Positions 20,338 to 31,322 of a stretch of 64,000 nucleotides of DNA are shown here, one piece after another. The stretch lies in the NCBI GenBank assembly GCA_016490735.1, contig JAEMWC010000279.1:395001-459000 (forward strand). Direction: 5' to 3'. Numbering within the stretch: position 1 is the stretch's first letter; each line of letters begins with the position of its first letter. This stretch comes from Pachyseris speciosa (taxonomy: Eukaryota; Cnidaria; Anthozoa; Scleractinia; Pachyseridae). The translations under genes and the position numbers were made by a program. The notes under the pieces were generated by a model. That model worked only from the letters and a program-made list of their open reading frames with translations. It had not been told where the DNA came from and ran no database searches.

Positions 20338-21408
20338 GGCAGCTTGGAAAAGCCGGAATGACGGAATTCGGAATATTCGGAATACCCGGAATACTCGGAA
20401 TACTATTAATTAATTAATTAATTAATTAATTAATTAATTAATGTCCAAAGTGAGTGAATTAAGAAATACAACATGATAGAAATGCATATGAAAAATAAAT
20501 AAAATAAATAAATAAATAAATAAATAAATAAAAAGAAACTAAAAAGTCGCATCATTTCTCACCGTGCAGTAGATATGTGAATTTCTGTCTTCCCCCCGTC
20601 CCCCGGTCTCCTGACTGCTCAATGCAAATTACATTTCCCTTATCGCTTCGCCAGTCTGGCATTGTCATCAGCAGCAACTAACCCCAACAAGAAATCAAGT
20701 TCTTTTTTTCAAGCTGAATACAGTATTTCATTTGAAGTTCGGAAATCGGCATGAGATTTTGTATGGCATTTCTTTCGTGTGTTTGTGCACTTCTATTTCT
20801 TGCGCTAACAAACATAGTACGCCGTGTTTGGACGAATTGTAGCAATAATAGCATGCCGCATTTAATTTCCTAAGAGACACAGTGGTAGATTACCGGAGCG
20901 GAAACAAGGCCAGAAGAATCGAAGAGGACAAGGAGGCACACATTTTATTTTCCTAACACCGGTGACGTAAAAAAACTTAGAGAACTCAATCACAGTTTTT
21001 CAGTCACAGTTTTTCTGGGCACCCAACGAACCACATCCATTCCACCTTAAATCCACATGGAAACCACCAATACAACCATCAATCACCCTAGAGAGCAAAT
21101 GGCATCTTATTGAGAAACAACCGATGCTCAGAGAAATATTTAAGGAACCGCCACTTATATCCTACTTGTAAGAGAGGGCGTTCCCTGAAAGACATACTCG
21201 TTAGAGCAAAAAATATAGCTTCAAGGCTAAAAACACGCGAGTAGGAGTCGCGCAGGCCTCTCTAATCCCCCTTTTTTAACATTTATTTTATTTATTTTTC
21301 ATTTATTTTTAATTAATTAATTCATTAATTAATTAATTTATAGTATTCCGAGTATTCCGGGTATTCCGAATATTCCGAATTCCGTCATTCCTGCTTTTCC
21401 AAGCTACC
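20338..21408. mobile_element. GGAAT-rich TIR transposon with 9-bp target duplication
   Basis: GTTTTAATT lies at 20329-20337 and 21409-21417, and occurs once at the empty site in copy 2 near 34565. The ends are GGCAGCTTGGAAAAGC and its near complement, followed inwards on both sides by repeated GGAATA/TTCGGAATA units and then TTAATTAA runs. A 9-bp duplication is typical of Mutator-like elements. No transposase frame was found, so it is non-autonomous. The element at 48366-49775 has the same end design. Confidence 0.9.
20404..20531. repeat. (TTAA)n and (AAAT)n microsatellites
   Basis: Two pure runs: TTAA units at about 20404-20443 and AAAT units at about 20491-20531, both inside the transposon at 20338-21408. 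The right arm has matching TTAATTAA runs near 21310-21340. Confidence 0.9.
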
Positions 21409-21759
21409 GTTTTAATTTGAAAGTTACTCACATTTGATTCCGTGGTACGTTGTCCAGATGCCCGCTTATGACATCGATCATTTGAAAGTTCGTGAGTCTC
21501 TGAACCTTTCCTTCCCCTTAGGATTACAATTCTTTCCATTGTTGTTTATAACAGGGCGGGTCTAAAGCAACCTGCTGCGTATACATGTATATGAGAAAAC
21601 ATGAGAAATAATGCCGGTCACAGAATGCATTTTAGGTGTAAAAGCATTTACCAGAGCTTGGAAATTTTGTGAGCCAACGAATGGGTAAACAGAGATCCTA
21701 CGTTTTTATCGGTAATTAATGGGAACTTCAGTGTCAGGCTGCTAGCCTATAAATCTTAT

Positions 21760-21856
21760 TTTACTACTATATTTATTTATTAAGCATTTTCTGTTGTTTG
21801 TTTTTGTTGTGTCCCCATTTAGCTTGTAAGCTAAATATCTTGACAGGTAAATAAAG

Positions 21857-21903
<47 letters not shown>

Positions 21904-21921
21904 CATCATTATTATTATTAT
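21760..21921 (+). mobile_element. retroposon 3' end with (TTA)n tail
   Basis: CATTTAGCTTGTAAGCTAAA, then ACAGGTAAATAAAG, leads into about 20 TTA units. This is the form of the 3' end of a LINE or a SINE that shares a LINE tail. No coding part is preserved upstream. Confidence 0.55.
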
Positions 21922-22114
21922 GTATTTAAAAATTATGTTGAACACTAACGTAATCATCTTAGTAACACTACATCCACACATTATTGAAACAAAAGTGCTA
22001 ATTTAAAAGTCGTGGTTTCAAAAGCCCATTCACCATCAGTTTCATAATAATGAACAATCCCATCTTTGATAACTATTTTCAGTATTCTAATGATATTCAT
22101 AATTACAAGTGAAG

Positions 22115-22242
22115 GTTATTATTTACCTGGAACGAGAGGGTATGTGATATATTCTGAATCACCTGGTACCGTCCCGAGGGCGCAGCCCGAGGGGCAGTGC
22201 CAGGTGACTATATCAAATACCCACGAGGGACAGGTAAATAAC
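22115..22242. repeat. 128-bp palindromic MITE
   Basis: GTTATTATTTACCTGGAACG at the left faces GGGACAGGTAAATAAC at the right; the stem continues to a core of CCCGAGGGCGCAGCCCGAGG. It is near-perfect, noncoding, and its superfamily is unknown. Confidence 0.8.
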
Positions 22243-22495
22243 ATGCATTTCTGTCAGTTGGTGCTGTTAAATTTTTGGAAAAGTGAGCTCTCGGCTAGCA
22301 TTGCAAACAACGATGAACGATAGTGAAGATGAAGTCTTCTTAACCCAAGACAGACTACAAGATGATCGATGTTCCTCGTTTGGAAGCAGGTGGGCCGCAG
22401 TTATATGTTGGAGATGCTGTTTCAGATTAGTTTTTTCTTTCCCGTTGCCTGCTAAAATTTGGCTTCAAGTCCTCTCCTGACAAAAAACTGTTTAA

Positions 22496-22925
22496 AGTGC
22501 CCCTAACCCCAAAATATGTTTTGCCCTTAAATAAATCTACGCACCTGTTCGAAACGCATTGTGCCATTTTGTGCCATTTTAAACCAAATCTTGACTCTTT
22601 ATAGGCTGTAAAAGTTACGAAATCTAGCCATCATCTGTCCCACGACCGAGCTAGTAAGGGGCATGGGTCTAGTCCTGGTTTGACGTCAAAAACTGCTTTG
22701 CATGCATGTTTTGAAAGACTTAATGCGATGCAAATCAGTTTGTGACGTCAAACCAGGACTAGACCCATGCTCCTTACTAGCTCGGTCATGGGACAGGTGA
22801 TGGCTAGATTTTGTAACTTTTACAGCCTATAAAAAGTCAAGATTTGGTTTTAAAAGGCTCAATGCGTTTCGAACAGATGCAAAGATTCATTTAAGCGAAT
22901 AAAGTATTTTGGGGTTATGGGCACT
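22496..22925. repeat. 430-bp palindromic MITE flanked by TTAA
   Basis: TTAA at 22492-22495 and 22926-22929 flank AGTGCCCCTAACCCCAAAA and its inverted counterpart. Nearly the whole element folds back on itself, with about 190-bp arms and a short loop around 22690-22740. A TTAA target suggests piggyBac-type mobilisation. Confidence 0.9.
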
Positions 22926-22929
22926 TTAA

Positions 22930-23674
22930 GATCGAAGGCCAATCGTGGTCTTTTATGTTCTTCATGGCGTTTTGAGTCGCTTACCGCTGAATCCCCAATA
23001 GTATAAGATACTATTGCTGGGTATAAGACAAATAGGACAATTGAAGAATTGTAAATTTAAAATTAGGATTTGAAACTCATATTTTTTTCATTCGGTTTCG
23101 GAAACCAAACTACTGGTGTTTTGTTATTAATTATGGATGCTGCATCCTATCCCATAATACACCAATTTTTCCCGAGTCAAATGCGTAAGATTCTCATCCG
23201 GTGACTTATGAGGATTTTCTCGAACACTTCAGAACACTACCGAACATGCACGAAGATGTTTCGATGACTTCAGAACACTTTCGAAGCGATCTGATCACAA
23301 AACTTGAGTTCGTTGCAGCCCCTCAAATGCAAACTGAAACGCAACATTTTAACGCGTTCTGATACAGTTAGGACTCGAACCTGTTTGTTGGAAAATTTAA
23401 GGGGAATATTATTGTTGTTAATGTGTTAAAGAACAAGTTATGCGGTTTTTTAAGTCAGGCGTGAGAAATTATCCTCAATGCGTGAGGTCGACGTGTTTGG
23501 TCCGCAAGCGTGACAATCACGCATAATGCGTGAGAGTTGGCAGGTATACCATCATACTGGGTATAAGTATAATGGAAGAACTGTAAATTAGCCATAAAAA
23601 CCTCGTACTGAGTCACATTTTTCCAATTAATTTCTTCGTCGACGTAGACAACATCCGCTAATCAGCACAGCCGG
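22930..23674. other. no gene recognised
   Basis: No exon found. The minus strand near 23365 contains GGTTCGAGTCCTA, which resembles a pol III B box, but there is no A box or tRNA fold around it. Confidence 0.4.
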
Positions 23675-23675
23675 C

Positions 23676-23761
<86 letters not shown>
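23675..23761. repeat. (AAT)n microsatellite
   Basis: About 29 AAT units with one interruption. The poly-leucine frame on the minus strand is an artefact. Confidence 0.97.
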
Positions 23762-23762
<1 letters not shown>

Positions 23763-24260
23763 CAGCTTTTAGCTGTAGAAGAAATTACTTCTGAAAAGAT
23801 CTGCCGAGACTTCATTACTAGGGCCGGAGGGGAGGGGGATTGTCAACGAGGAGATGGGAGCAAAATGAGGGGGGGAGGATACATTAATAAAGGTTTGAGC
23901 ACCCGAGTTATGATCTGGGAGTAAGTGAGGTGAGAACATACAATCTTACTAAAATAATCATTTAATTTTCTACATTCTGCATACAAAAGTCAAAGCGAAC
24001 TATCTGACCAACTGCCACTATAAAACTAATGTGCAAAAATGTAACATTAAATCAATTGTAAGAGTCCAACAACGCAGAAATGAAATTGTATGAAAAGCCT
24101 ACAAAATGACTTGCGTCCCATTCAAAAGTGTGTAAAATTCGTCTAAATTTACAAAATACAAAGTTTTATCGTCTAAATCAAACGTTAGTTTCAATACAAA
24201 GAAGCATATACTCACAATAATTATTATAAGTACTAAAATCTTTGCCTGACAACTTAGTAT

Positions 24261-24296
<36 letters not shown>

Positions 24297-24919
24297 TTAT
24301 TATAGTATATTTACTGTGTGAATTTTAAATTCTACTACACTTTATTTGGATTCCACTTTATATGGTTATAAAAAGCATTGTTCTGTCTAAATGAACCTAC
24401 AACGGCACACTTTAACAAAACAACTTGCACAGAAAGAAAAAGATCTCGAAAAAATTCCATTTTAAAATAACAATCAATCTGTGCGAAATTTTTAAATTTG
24501 TAATACATGTCCTTGGGCAGTTACAACACAATGTTATAACTTTAAATAGAATTGTAGGTAACAACTTATGATGTAATTATCAAATTATTTGTTATTTTAA
24601 CTGAAAACGTTTAAATACGTTGTTACCTGTAATTTCACGTTGTAACCGCATAAATTAACGCATCATTATATTAAGCCAGGAGGGGTGTTAAACACCTCAA
24701 TAAATGTTAGTAAAATACCTTAATTATATTAATTAATCATAATGACCCAAATTACCTATTGGCCATAAATTAATCTTCACGATCAGACGGCGTTGAGGCG
24801 TCTTTGGGATTGTTATCAGCTTCTTTGCTTTTCTTTTGTCGAGAAGCTTCGTTTTTGTTGTTCTTAATTCCCGAAAGGAAATTCAGGGAACTTTACTGGT
24901 GAACACCCGTGATGCTGTA

Positions 24920-24920
<1 letters not shown>
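23762..24920. other. AT-rich DNA without a recognisable gene
   Basis: Very AT-rich, with a (TTA)n run at about 24260-24303. No exon, palindrome or transposon end stands out. Confidence 0.45.
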
Positions 24921-24923
<3 letters not shown>

Positions 24924-24999
<76 letters not shown>

Positions 25000-25114
25000 C
25001 CATTCATATGAAAATGAGTTAAATTTGCATGTGAATGGAAACTAATTTTTATATGAAAAGATGAGCACCAGGACTCGCTTTCAAAAAGAGGCCAAAGGCA
25101 ATTCGGAAATGGCC
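24924..25114. repeat. 191-bp palindromic MITE flanked by TA
   Basis: GGCCATTTCCGAATTACC at the left and its complement at the right, both flanked by TA, fold into arms of about 90 bp each with near-perfect pairing. A TA target site indicates Tc1/mariner-type mobilisation. Confidence 0.9.
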
Positions 25115-25129
25115 TATTATGCCATAAAA

Positions 25130-25720
25130 GCTGGTTCCACCAATTGAGTCTGTGGATGAAATCCTTAGGTGCGACCATCAAAATGAGCAGTGCTTTCCTG
25201 TGGTGCTATTTATCATGCTGTGCAAGCTGGTTCTAACTTTTGAGTCTGTGGATGAAATCCTAAAGTGTGACCATTCAAATGAAAGCTACTGAGCAGCACT
25301 TTCCTGTGGTGCTGTTTATTATGCTGTGCAAGCTGGTTCTAACTTTTGAGTCTGTCGATGAAATCCTAAAGTGTGACCATTCAAATGATAGCTACTGATT
25401 AGTACTTTTGCGTGGTGCTGTTTATTGTGCTGTGCAAGATCGTTACAACTTTTAAGAATGGGGATGACATCCTGAAGTATGGCCATTCAAAAAATAGTTA
25501 CTGAGCAGTTCTTTGGAGTTCTGTCTTTTGATTCTAGGTTTGAAATCAAAATTGTGGGGATAATTCGTGCGGAACTGTTTACTAAGTTATGGATAGTATT
25601 CTAACTATTGAGTTGTGGATGAAATACCAAAGTGTGACCAGTCAAAAGTAGTTAATAGTTACTTTGTGTGGCACTGTTTCTTGTGCTATACACTGTGGGT
25701 CTAACTTGTTTAAGTGAGAC
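25130..25720. repeat. ~106-bp degenerate tandem repeat, five to six copies
   Basis: Units begin near 25132, 25229, 25335 and 25441, with weaker ones to 25720. Each contains GAGTCTGTGGATGAAATCC and GTGTGACCATTCAAATGA. Single diverged units occur at 35815-35865 and 39655-39730, within the signal-peptide exon region. Function unknown. Confidence 0.85.
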
Positions 25721-25982
25721 TTCAGTATTTAATGAACTATTAAATAAAGGCTACTACGATGCACTTCTACATAGAACCTTCTATTATAGTACGAGTTGAC
25801 TCTCACCTATAACTCCGTTTATTATATGACTGGCTCTTTCAGCGGTCAAGATGAATCAATTCTCCTGTTGTGATTGGCTACCCGCGAGGTCAAGATGGAG
25901 CCATCTTGACCTCTTGGGATAGCCCGTTCATCCCACGTTTTACTGTCTCTTGATAGCGTCCTTTAAGTCATATAATAAACCC

Positions 25983-26137
25983 TTTATTGGCCAAGCTTGT
26001 TCGGTCAAGATATCGGGATATTGGCTTCGTTCTTTTTTTGCGTGTTTATGGATCTCGACTTCGTCTCGGTCATAAACACGCAAAAAAAGAACTTGGCCAA
26101 TATCCCGCCATGTTGACCTCACGCTTGACCAATAACC
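25983..26137. repeat. palindromic MITE at the 3' end of the TNFR gene
   Basis: TTTATTGGCCAAGC at the left faces GCTTGACCAATAA at the right; the inner stem TTCTTTTTTTGCGTGTTTATG is perfect. The left end puts an AATAAA on the minus strand at 25988-25983, 256 bp beyond the TNFR stop codon. A smaller related palindrome sits at 25880-25924. Confidence 0.8.
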
Positions 26138-26243
26138 TATATGTATAACTATAAGCCTGAAATTTCTATTTGTTCTTAGAAATCGATGGTCTATGGGATA
26201 AAAGTTCAACTGATTGATATTGCTTTGAGATCTAGATTCTTGA

Positions 26244-26461
26244 TTACACAGTTGTCTCATTGGAAAACGCCTCTTGAACTTGACTCGCGAAATGGGTCAG
26301 CTGGTCCTCCTTCAAGGCGACTATCAGGGTCCTAACAGTGCTACCGCTCTTTTCACCATAAGTGGTAAGAAAAGCTTCTGTTGGGTTCTGAAATCCGCCC
26401 CAGGCTCTAGCCTCATTTCTGAGGCCAACTCTATCGGCCACTCGTTGCCAGTAAAAATAAC
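26244..26461 (-). CDS. TNFR terminal exon: death domain helices 2-6
   Basis: Acceptor TATGATTTTAG, phase 1. Reads YFYWQRVADRVGLRNEARAW, NPTEAFLTTYGEKSG, STVRTLIVALKEDQ and HFASQVQEAFSNETTV, then TAA. The Trp after helix 1, the helix 3 Trp and the NPTEA start of helix 4 fit death domains. Compare the related but stop-containing death domain at 15002-15266. Confidence 0.9.
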
Positions 26462-29400
26462 CTAAAATCATATGAAAATGAAAAAGTAAGTTTTTCATGC
26501 AGATTTACTATCCACGTGAAGTTGAGGTAAGCCTCAAGTGATATACATTGCAAGTCCATTCTATATATAATGTGTGCTTGTTAACATTTATTCACCGACG
26601 TGGAAACGGAATGCGGTGGATTTTTACCGAACCGCGTAAACCCGTAAGAACGCCATCTTCAATAGACGTTTTTACATAGTTTTTCTTGTAGTGTAATTTG
26701 CTTCTTGCAATCGTAATTGAAAACTTGCTTAAACTCATTTTCCTTTTTTTATCAAATTCATGACAGTATACTGCTTACCAAGCGTATCTTTGTCGTTGAA
26801 CAAAAGAGATATAAACCTCTTTTGTTCCACAGAGAGGTCTCTAATGGGCAGGTCCAAACCATCTGACAGGAGATGAAAAGACGAAATCAGTTCCGAAAAC
26901 AAACTGAAAATTACTTGTATGAAGAGTCAAAGTTTGGGCTTTTACACTCCACCCCTTCCCCTCTGGGTCTGATGCAAGGATCTCATAGGGTTTTCTGTAC
27001 CATTAATTAACGGATACCAGCAACTCATTTTTCATTATGACATCACTACTTGATCAAATATACAGGTCATAAAAATGAAAAAATGATCACTGAAGTTGAA
27101 CTGCTGATTAAAAACACCAACCCGGTTTCCAAGGACTATCCTTTTCCCCTCCAGGGAGAGAAGACACCCTGGGAACGAGTCGAGATTAAAAACAAAAACA
27201 AAAACCAGAAATAGAGGAATACAATATGCAGATTAATGAAGGGGAGGGGGGAGGGAGTTGAAAGAGTGTACGGCTCGGTCTTACCCATTGTTACGTCCTA
27301 GGGAAAATGAGGCTAGAACTGATTGGTGACCCCTGGTGACCCAGGGCTCATCTCTGACGTTATTATTTATAACGTCATTGAAGACTCCGAACCTTACCGC
27401 GAGCCACCAGTGGTGACCTTTGTTGCATCAATTCGTTGTTACGGCGGGATGCACTTCTAGTAGGCATGGTATTTCCTCTACAGTTTCCGCTTCCGCTTTT
27501 CCGGCCATGGTTTCTACATTTTATGGCTGTCAACACCACAACAGGAACACAACTAATCACGGCAACTATGCCGACAGTTGGCCAAAACCACGCCTTTTTA
27601 TGGAACGGTGGTGCTGCTGTGTGTGGGATTTTCTCAGCCTCTGCAGAGGGTTCTACCCTGCCTTCAGCTTGTCCACCACTCGCGGGACTAACACTGCTGA
27701 CAAAAGCTTTTTCAGTAGTTGACTCAGCTATAAAACAAAATTATTTAACATATAAATATTGAAAGAATCGTGTAAGATTGCAATGATATCTATTCCCAAT
27801 TGGCAATTTAAGGTTTTTTTCTGAAACGATGACCGTCAATATACCTGGAGAGGTAACTCTTAGATAAAAGAAGGTGCTGTTCGTTATTTTTGTTATGTGT
27901 TAAAATATCAGATGGGGAGCTTTTTAAGGCGTTAAAATCTAAAATAGTTACCATAATATTTTCTCTTCGTTCAGTCGTTAGGAATTAAGCCGTTAAAATG
28001 TATGATATAAAAAGCGTCTACGTAATGTCAATGCCTGTTACAGTGGAACCTCGATTTAACGAAGTACCAAGGGACTGGGGAAATTGGTTCGTTATATCGA
28101 GGGTTCGTTATATCGAGGTCTTTTTCCATATATTTTAAAAGGTCGAGCTGAAGAATATCGTTCGTTATATAGAGGTTCGTTAAATCGAGGTTCCACTGTA
28201 GTACCTGGTAGGGGGGGAAAGGCATTTTGACCACGCCCGCGAAAAGAGGTGCTCGAACGTTTTTGGAGTTCCTTTTGGGAGCCCAGACTAAGTCAAACCA
28301 AATCATATCAAGAAAGTAAAAAAAATTCTATACAAATTGATGCCTTCAAGAAAGCAAACCGACAACTAAGAGAAAGTTGAGACTTACTTGGAAGCCACTC
28401 AGGTGGATATGTGATGCGTGTACAGACCCGGTCATGCTCTGTGGTGCAAGGTCGATCTTCTTTTTCAAACACACCACAAGGTGGAGAGCACTCAGTACAC
28501 CCACCGTTTTCTCCTATAAATTTGTCAAAGTAATTTCCCTCTGCGCAGCCTTGGCAAACCGTAGGAGAGAACACCGTGCAGTTTTTTATCACTTTCGGAT
28601 TACCGGGCAGGCAGTTGGAATTCTGATCACAACTGCAATGACAAAAATAACAATGATGAAGTGAAGTAACAGAAACAACCATCTAATATAATCATCTAAT
28701 ATACCTTGATTCGTTATTTTATGACGCGCTGAAGTACCATTGATCCATAGTTATCTGTGAATTCCTTTGCAGTTGTACTGATTGGATTGCTTGTTTTATT
28801 TGGTAGAATATTCCTTATCTGTAGAGAACCTTTAATCGATTTCTCTTTACCCTAGGGACAGCAGACTAAAGGTAGACTGGGAAAATTTGGGCAATAAGTG
28901 TAAGGGATGCCGTATTGATGTGGGTGTGATGTTTGAGAATTTATAATCATAACTATTTCCATTTTTTCTTGACCATTTGTAGACATAAATGCTTAATTCT
29001 AAAGCTCTTTATTTGCCTGACGTTTATGAGCTCTATCTCTGATCGAACGAGAACAACAGATGCCATATTTGCTTTGTTTTGCTCCGACAAAATCGCGTTT
29101 TGCACTGACTCAATAGACCTTTTTAGCTTGTAGATTTTGTTTTCCCAATGCAGACCATGTGATCTTACCAAGGGGATTTGCTTTTTGCCTTTACGTAAAT
29201 TATGCGTATAGATGCGCGCGAGTAAGGCGAAATTTCAAAGAAACAGTTCCCCAGGGTAACATCACATGGTTTACATTGGGAAAACAAGATCTGCAAGCTA
29301 AAAAGGTCTATTAGTCTGCTTTATCGAAACTGCTGCTTGGGTCTTTGTTTTGCATGTTGAAGTAAAACCCCAGTATCCACAAACCAAATAATCTTTACAC

Positions 29401-29824
29401 GCCTCTACATGTTAATAATTGAAGAAAAATTCATGTTTGGTTATCGTCTCGATTTCATTACGCATCTATTTGATCGGGAACAATATTACACTTTATTATA
29501 TATCACAAAAGTGAATAGTGATTTTCGCGCGCTCTGATTGGTTAACTCAGAGGTGTTAAGCAAGTACTATTCACCTCCACTTCGTTGAAGAATTATTAAA
29601 TATAATCAGGTAACTGCCCTTAAGTGAAGCTTGAACACTTACAAGATGCACCGTTCGAATCCCGTGGTATTTGAATAATCGTACTGTGGCCAGCATGGCT
29701 CGCAAATCGTGTTCTCTTTCTCTGTACAATTTGTCTTCACGCCAAAGCCCCGTGGGCATCCTGTGCACTCATTACATGACGTCCCGTTCCAGTAATGCAA
29801 AACAGGACAAGTAGATGTGGCCAA
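26244..29824 (-). CDS. TNF receptor superfamily member with death domain (NGFR-like), five exons
   Basis: Exons on the minus strand: 29824-29643, 28632-28388, 27727-27398, 26862-26779 and 26461-26244. All have AG acceptors and GTAAG-type donors, and the phases agree throughout (0/2, 2/1, 1/1, 1/1, then stop), giving 352 residues without a signal peptide. Order: three cysteine-rich domains, a Ser/Thr/Pro/Glu stalk, one membrane helix, a basic juxtamembrane segment and a C-terminal death domain. Such receptors sit in the plasma membrane, bind TNF-like trimers or related ligands, and signal to apoptosis or NF-kB. The first exon needs a partner supplying start codon and signal peptide in phase 0; candidates lie at 35.5-45.8 kb. 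No damaging change is visible. The family call is firm; orthology to a named vertebrate receptor is not. Confidence 0.92.
26779..26862 (-). CDS. TNFR exon: start of the death domain (28 residues)
   Basis: An 84-bp exon between CTCCTGTCAG and donor GTAAGC, phase 1 at both ends. Joined to its neighbours it reads DGLDLPIRDLSVEQKRF and ISLLFNDKDTLG, which resembles the PI-x-x-L linker and helix 1 of NGFR-type death domains. Its length and phases let it be skipped without a frameshift, which would remove helix 1. Confidence 0.85.
27398..27727 (-). CDS. TNFR exon: stalk, transmembrane helix and juxtamembrane region
   Basis: Acceptor TTTTGTTTTATAG, phase 1. A hydrophilic stalk (ESTTEKAFVSSVSPASGG and onward) precedes a helix of about 23 hydrophobic residues, WPTVGIVAVISCVPVVVL, followed by the stop-transfer KCRNHGRK and a basic, polar cytoplasmic stretch. 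Donor is G then GTAAGG, phase 1. Confidence 0.92.
28041..28198. repeat. 158-bp pogo/Tigger-like MITE in a TNFR intron
   Basis: CAGTGGAACCTCGATTTAAC and its exact inverted copy are flanked by TA on both sides. The CAGTGGAACCTCG end resembles pogo/Tigger-type mariner ends. It lies between the cysteine-rich-domain exon and the membrane exon. A diverged half copy is at about 37400-37450. Confidence 0.88.
28388..28632 (-). CDS. TNFR exon: second and third cysteine-rich domains
   Basis: Acceptor TTTTTGTCATTGCAG, phase 2. Reads CDQNSNCLPGNPKVIKNC, TVFSPTVCQGCAEGNYFD, GGCTECSPPCGVFEKEDRPC and TTEHDRVC, ending in phase 1 at donor GTAAGT. Cysteine spacing is regular for TNFR domains and no cysteine of the pattern appears to be missing. 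Confidence 0.93.
29116..29308. repeat. 193-bp MITE in a TNFR intron, TA-flanked
   Basis: GACCTTTTTAGCTTGTAGAT at the left faces its complement at the right with TA on both sides; the inner pairing includes the ACCATGTGAT arm. Mariner-type, noncoding. Confidence 0.88.
29643..29824 (-). CDS. TNFR exon: first cysteine-rich domain
   Basis: Acceptor TACTTTGCAG, then in phase 0 LATSTCPVLHYWNGTSCNEC, TGCPRGFGVKTNC, TEKENTICEPC and the start of the next domain, ending at donor GTAAGT in phase 2. The C-x2-C-x2-C spacing followed by a NTxCxxC box is the TNFR cysteine-rich repeat. Two N-glycosylation sequons (NGT, NCT) are present. There is no start codon or signal peptide in this exon. Confidence 0.93.
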
Positions 29825-31240
29825 CTGCAAAGTAACAGAATTTCGCATAATTTTCGAGGGTGGTCATTGTTATAAGAATTTCTAGTATCATCAACTGATC
29901 GAGTTAATAAGGTAAATAACTGCATTCACCATAAAGAGGGACAGCTTTTGAATGTCCTCACAGTGGCCAAGTTACCTAAAAAGCTCATTTGACAACACGA
30001 AAAATTCATTTTCACTCTCCACAGTTTCCCACCTTAGAAACTACCCCACCCCACCCGCCTGAACATTATTGTGGACTCATTCTGCTCGGCCAGCGGTAAT
30101 GATAGGATTTGAAAACGCGGCTACTAAGCTGCCACACATTTTTCATGACGACTAGGACATTGGCAACTTACCCAAATGGCTAATAGGACGTTTGGAACGA
30201 AATTATGGTAGAAATGGTTTGTGGAACACTTCATTGATGTCAAAGAAATTTCCGAAGTTCATGCAATGGACTTTCGATCAAAGCCGGCTGCTCGCCCAGA
30301 CGATTCCTACAAGTCTGACGTTGCTATAATCGCAGACCACAAAAAGGTACATAACAACATTATTTCTGCCTTGTTTATCATTATCTTTTGTTTCTCAACA
30401 CCAAACGAGAAGTAAATTTTCCTCAGTTTTCCGTTAGTACATCTATGCGTGTGAAAGTTAATGCCGTCGATTTAGCTAAAGGTGAGCGGCGAAATCCTTC
30501 CTTGTTCTATTCTCTTATTTGAAATCCGTTCGCGCGCTTTGTCTGAGGAAAAAACGTTCGACCGCTGGCAGTCTCTAGAGAGTTTACACATGACGTCACG
30601 GGGGCCATGTTGGTGCACTCTTTTTTTATGCAGATACTTTCTTTTGTAGTCACGTGAATAAAAACGCTCGATTGTTCAGCTGAGACTCGGTAAATTTTGT
30701 TGAATTTGGGTTTCTATATGTTTGGTTTTGGGTTTCTATAACAACTTTTACATGTAGCTCTTTTTAAAGAGAACACTTGTAAATATTATTTGTTGTGGTA
30801 TTACAAAGAAGTTCTTTTGAATAAAATTAGGCACACATTTTAAGATTTGCATTTGGCGGAAGTCTCAAGCCGGCCAATTACTGCTGGTCAAAATGATTTG
30901 ATAACCTTTCAATGCACAGCTCTACAGGACAGCACTATTTATTACACAGAGTTCACCGAGGCTTTTATTTATTTATTTTTTTATGTCGGAGGTCGGTAAA
31001 CAGTAAACGGAAACTGAAAATACACCAACGTTTCGCATTTCGAAAAGAACTCGTTACCCCAGCAAAAGCTTGTCAAAACGTCATTAGCGCGTTCTTTGGC
31101 TTTCGGCAAAATAAATTAACGCAGTGGCCATTCGTACGGCACCTTCAACTTTCTACTCGTACAGGAGTCCTCAACTTTCGTAGAGATGCTATGGAATTTT
31201 TTTATCCCGGTTTTTCGGAAATATTTAATGTTTGTTTAGC
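29825..31240. other. no firm gene
   Basis: On the plus strand at about 30221-30341 an open stretch reads VKEISEVHAMDFRSK and PDDSYKSDVAIIADHKK before a weak donor GTACAT; it may be an exon but is not recognised. A 136-residue open frame at 30912-31322 lacks domains and ends in a MITE; I do not call it a gene. The phrase ATGACGTCACGG at 30591 resembles a MITE border or CRE-like site. Confidence 0.3.
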
Positions 31241-31241
31241 T

Positions 31242-31322
31242 TATTGCCAACGAGCCATCCGAGCGAAGACGCTCGGATGGCGAGGCGGCAGCAGAATAGA
31301 GCCGCGCAAGAAATGGCAATAG
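31242..31322. repeat. 81-bp palindromic MITE
   Basis: TATTGCCA and TGGCAATA form the ends, with an internal perfect hairpin GCCATCCGAGCG / CGCTCGGATGGC (about 31252-31280). Noncoding. Confidence 0.65.

Larger units (their letters stand above)
19600..21560. repeat. duplicated segment, copy 1 (partner at 33960-34760)
   Basis: Sequence at 19600-20337 and 21418-21560 matches 33960-34760 in the same orientation, with small indels. Copy 1 also gained a (TGAT)n expansion at 19673-19709 and a 1071-bp transposon at 20338-21408. Copy 2 shows the empty site. The two copies lie on either side of the TNFR gene. Confidence 0.85.

Noticed and set aside
23365..23380. B-box-like GGTTCGAGTCC suggesting a tRNA
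   Set aside because: No A box, no acceptor stem and no cloverleaf could be formed around it.
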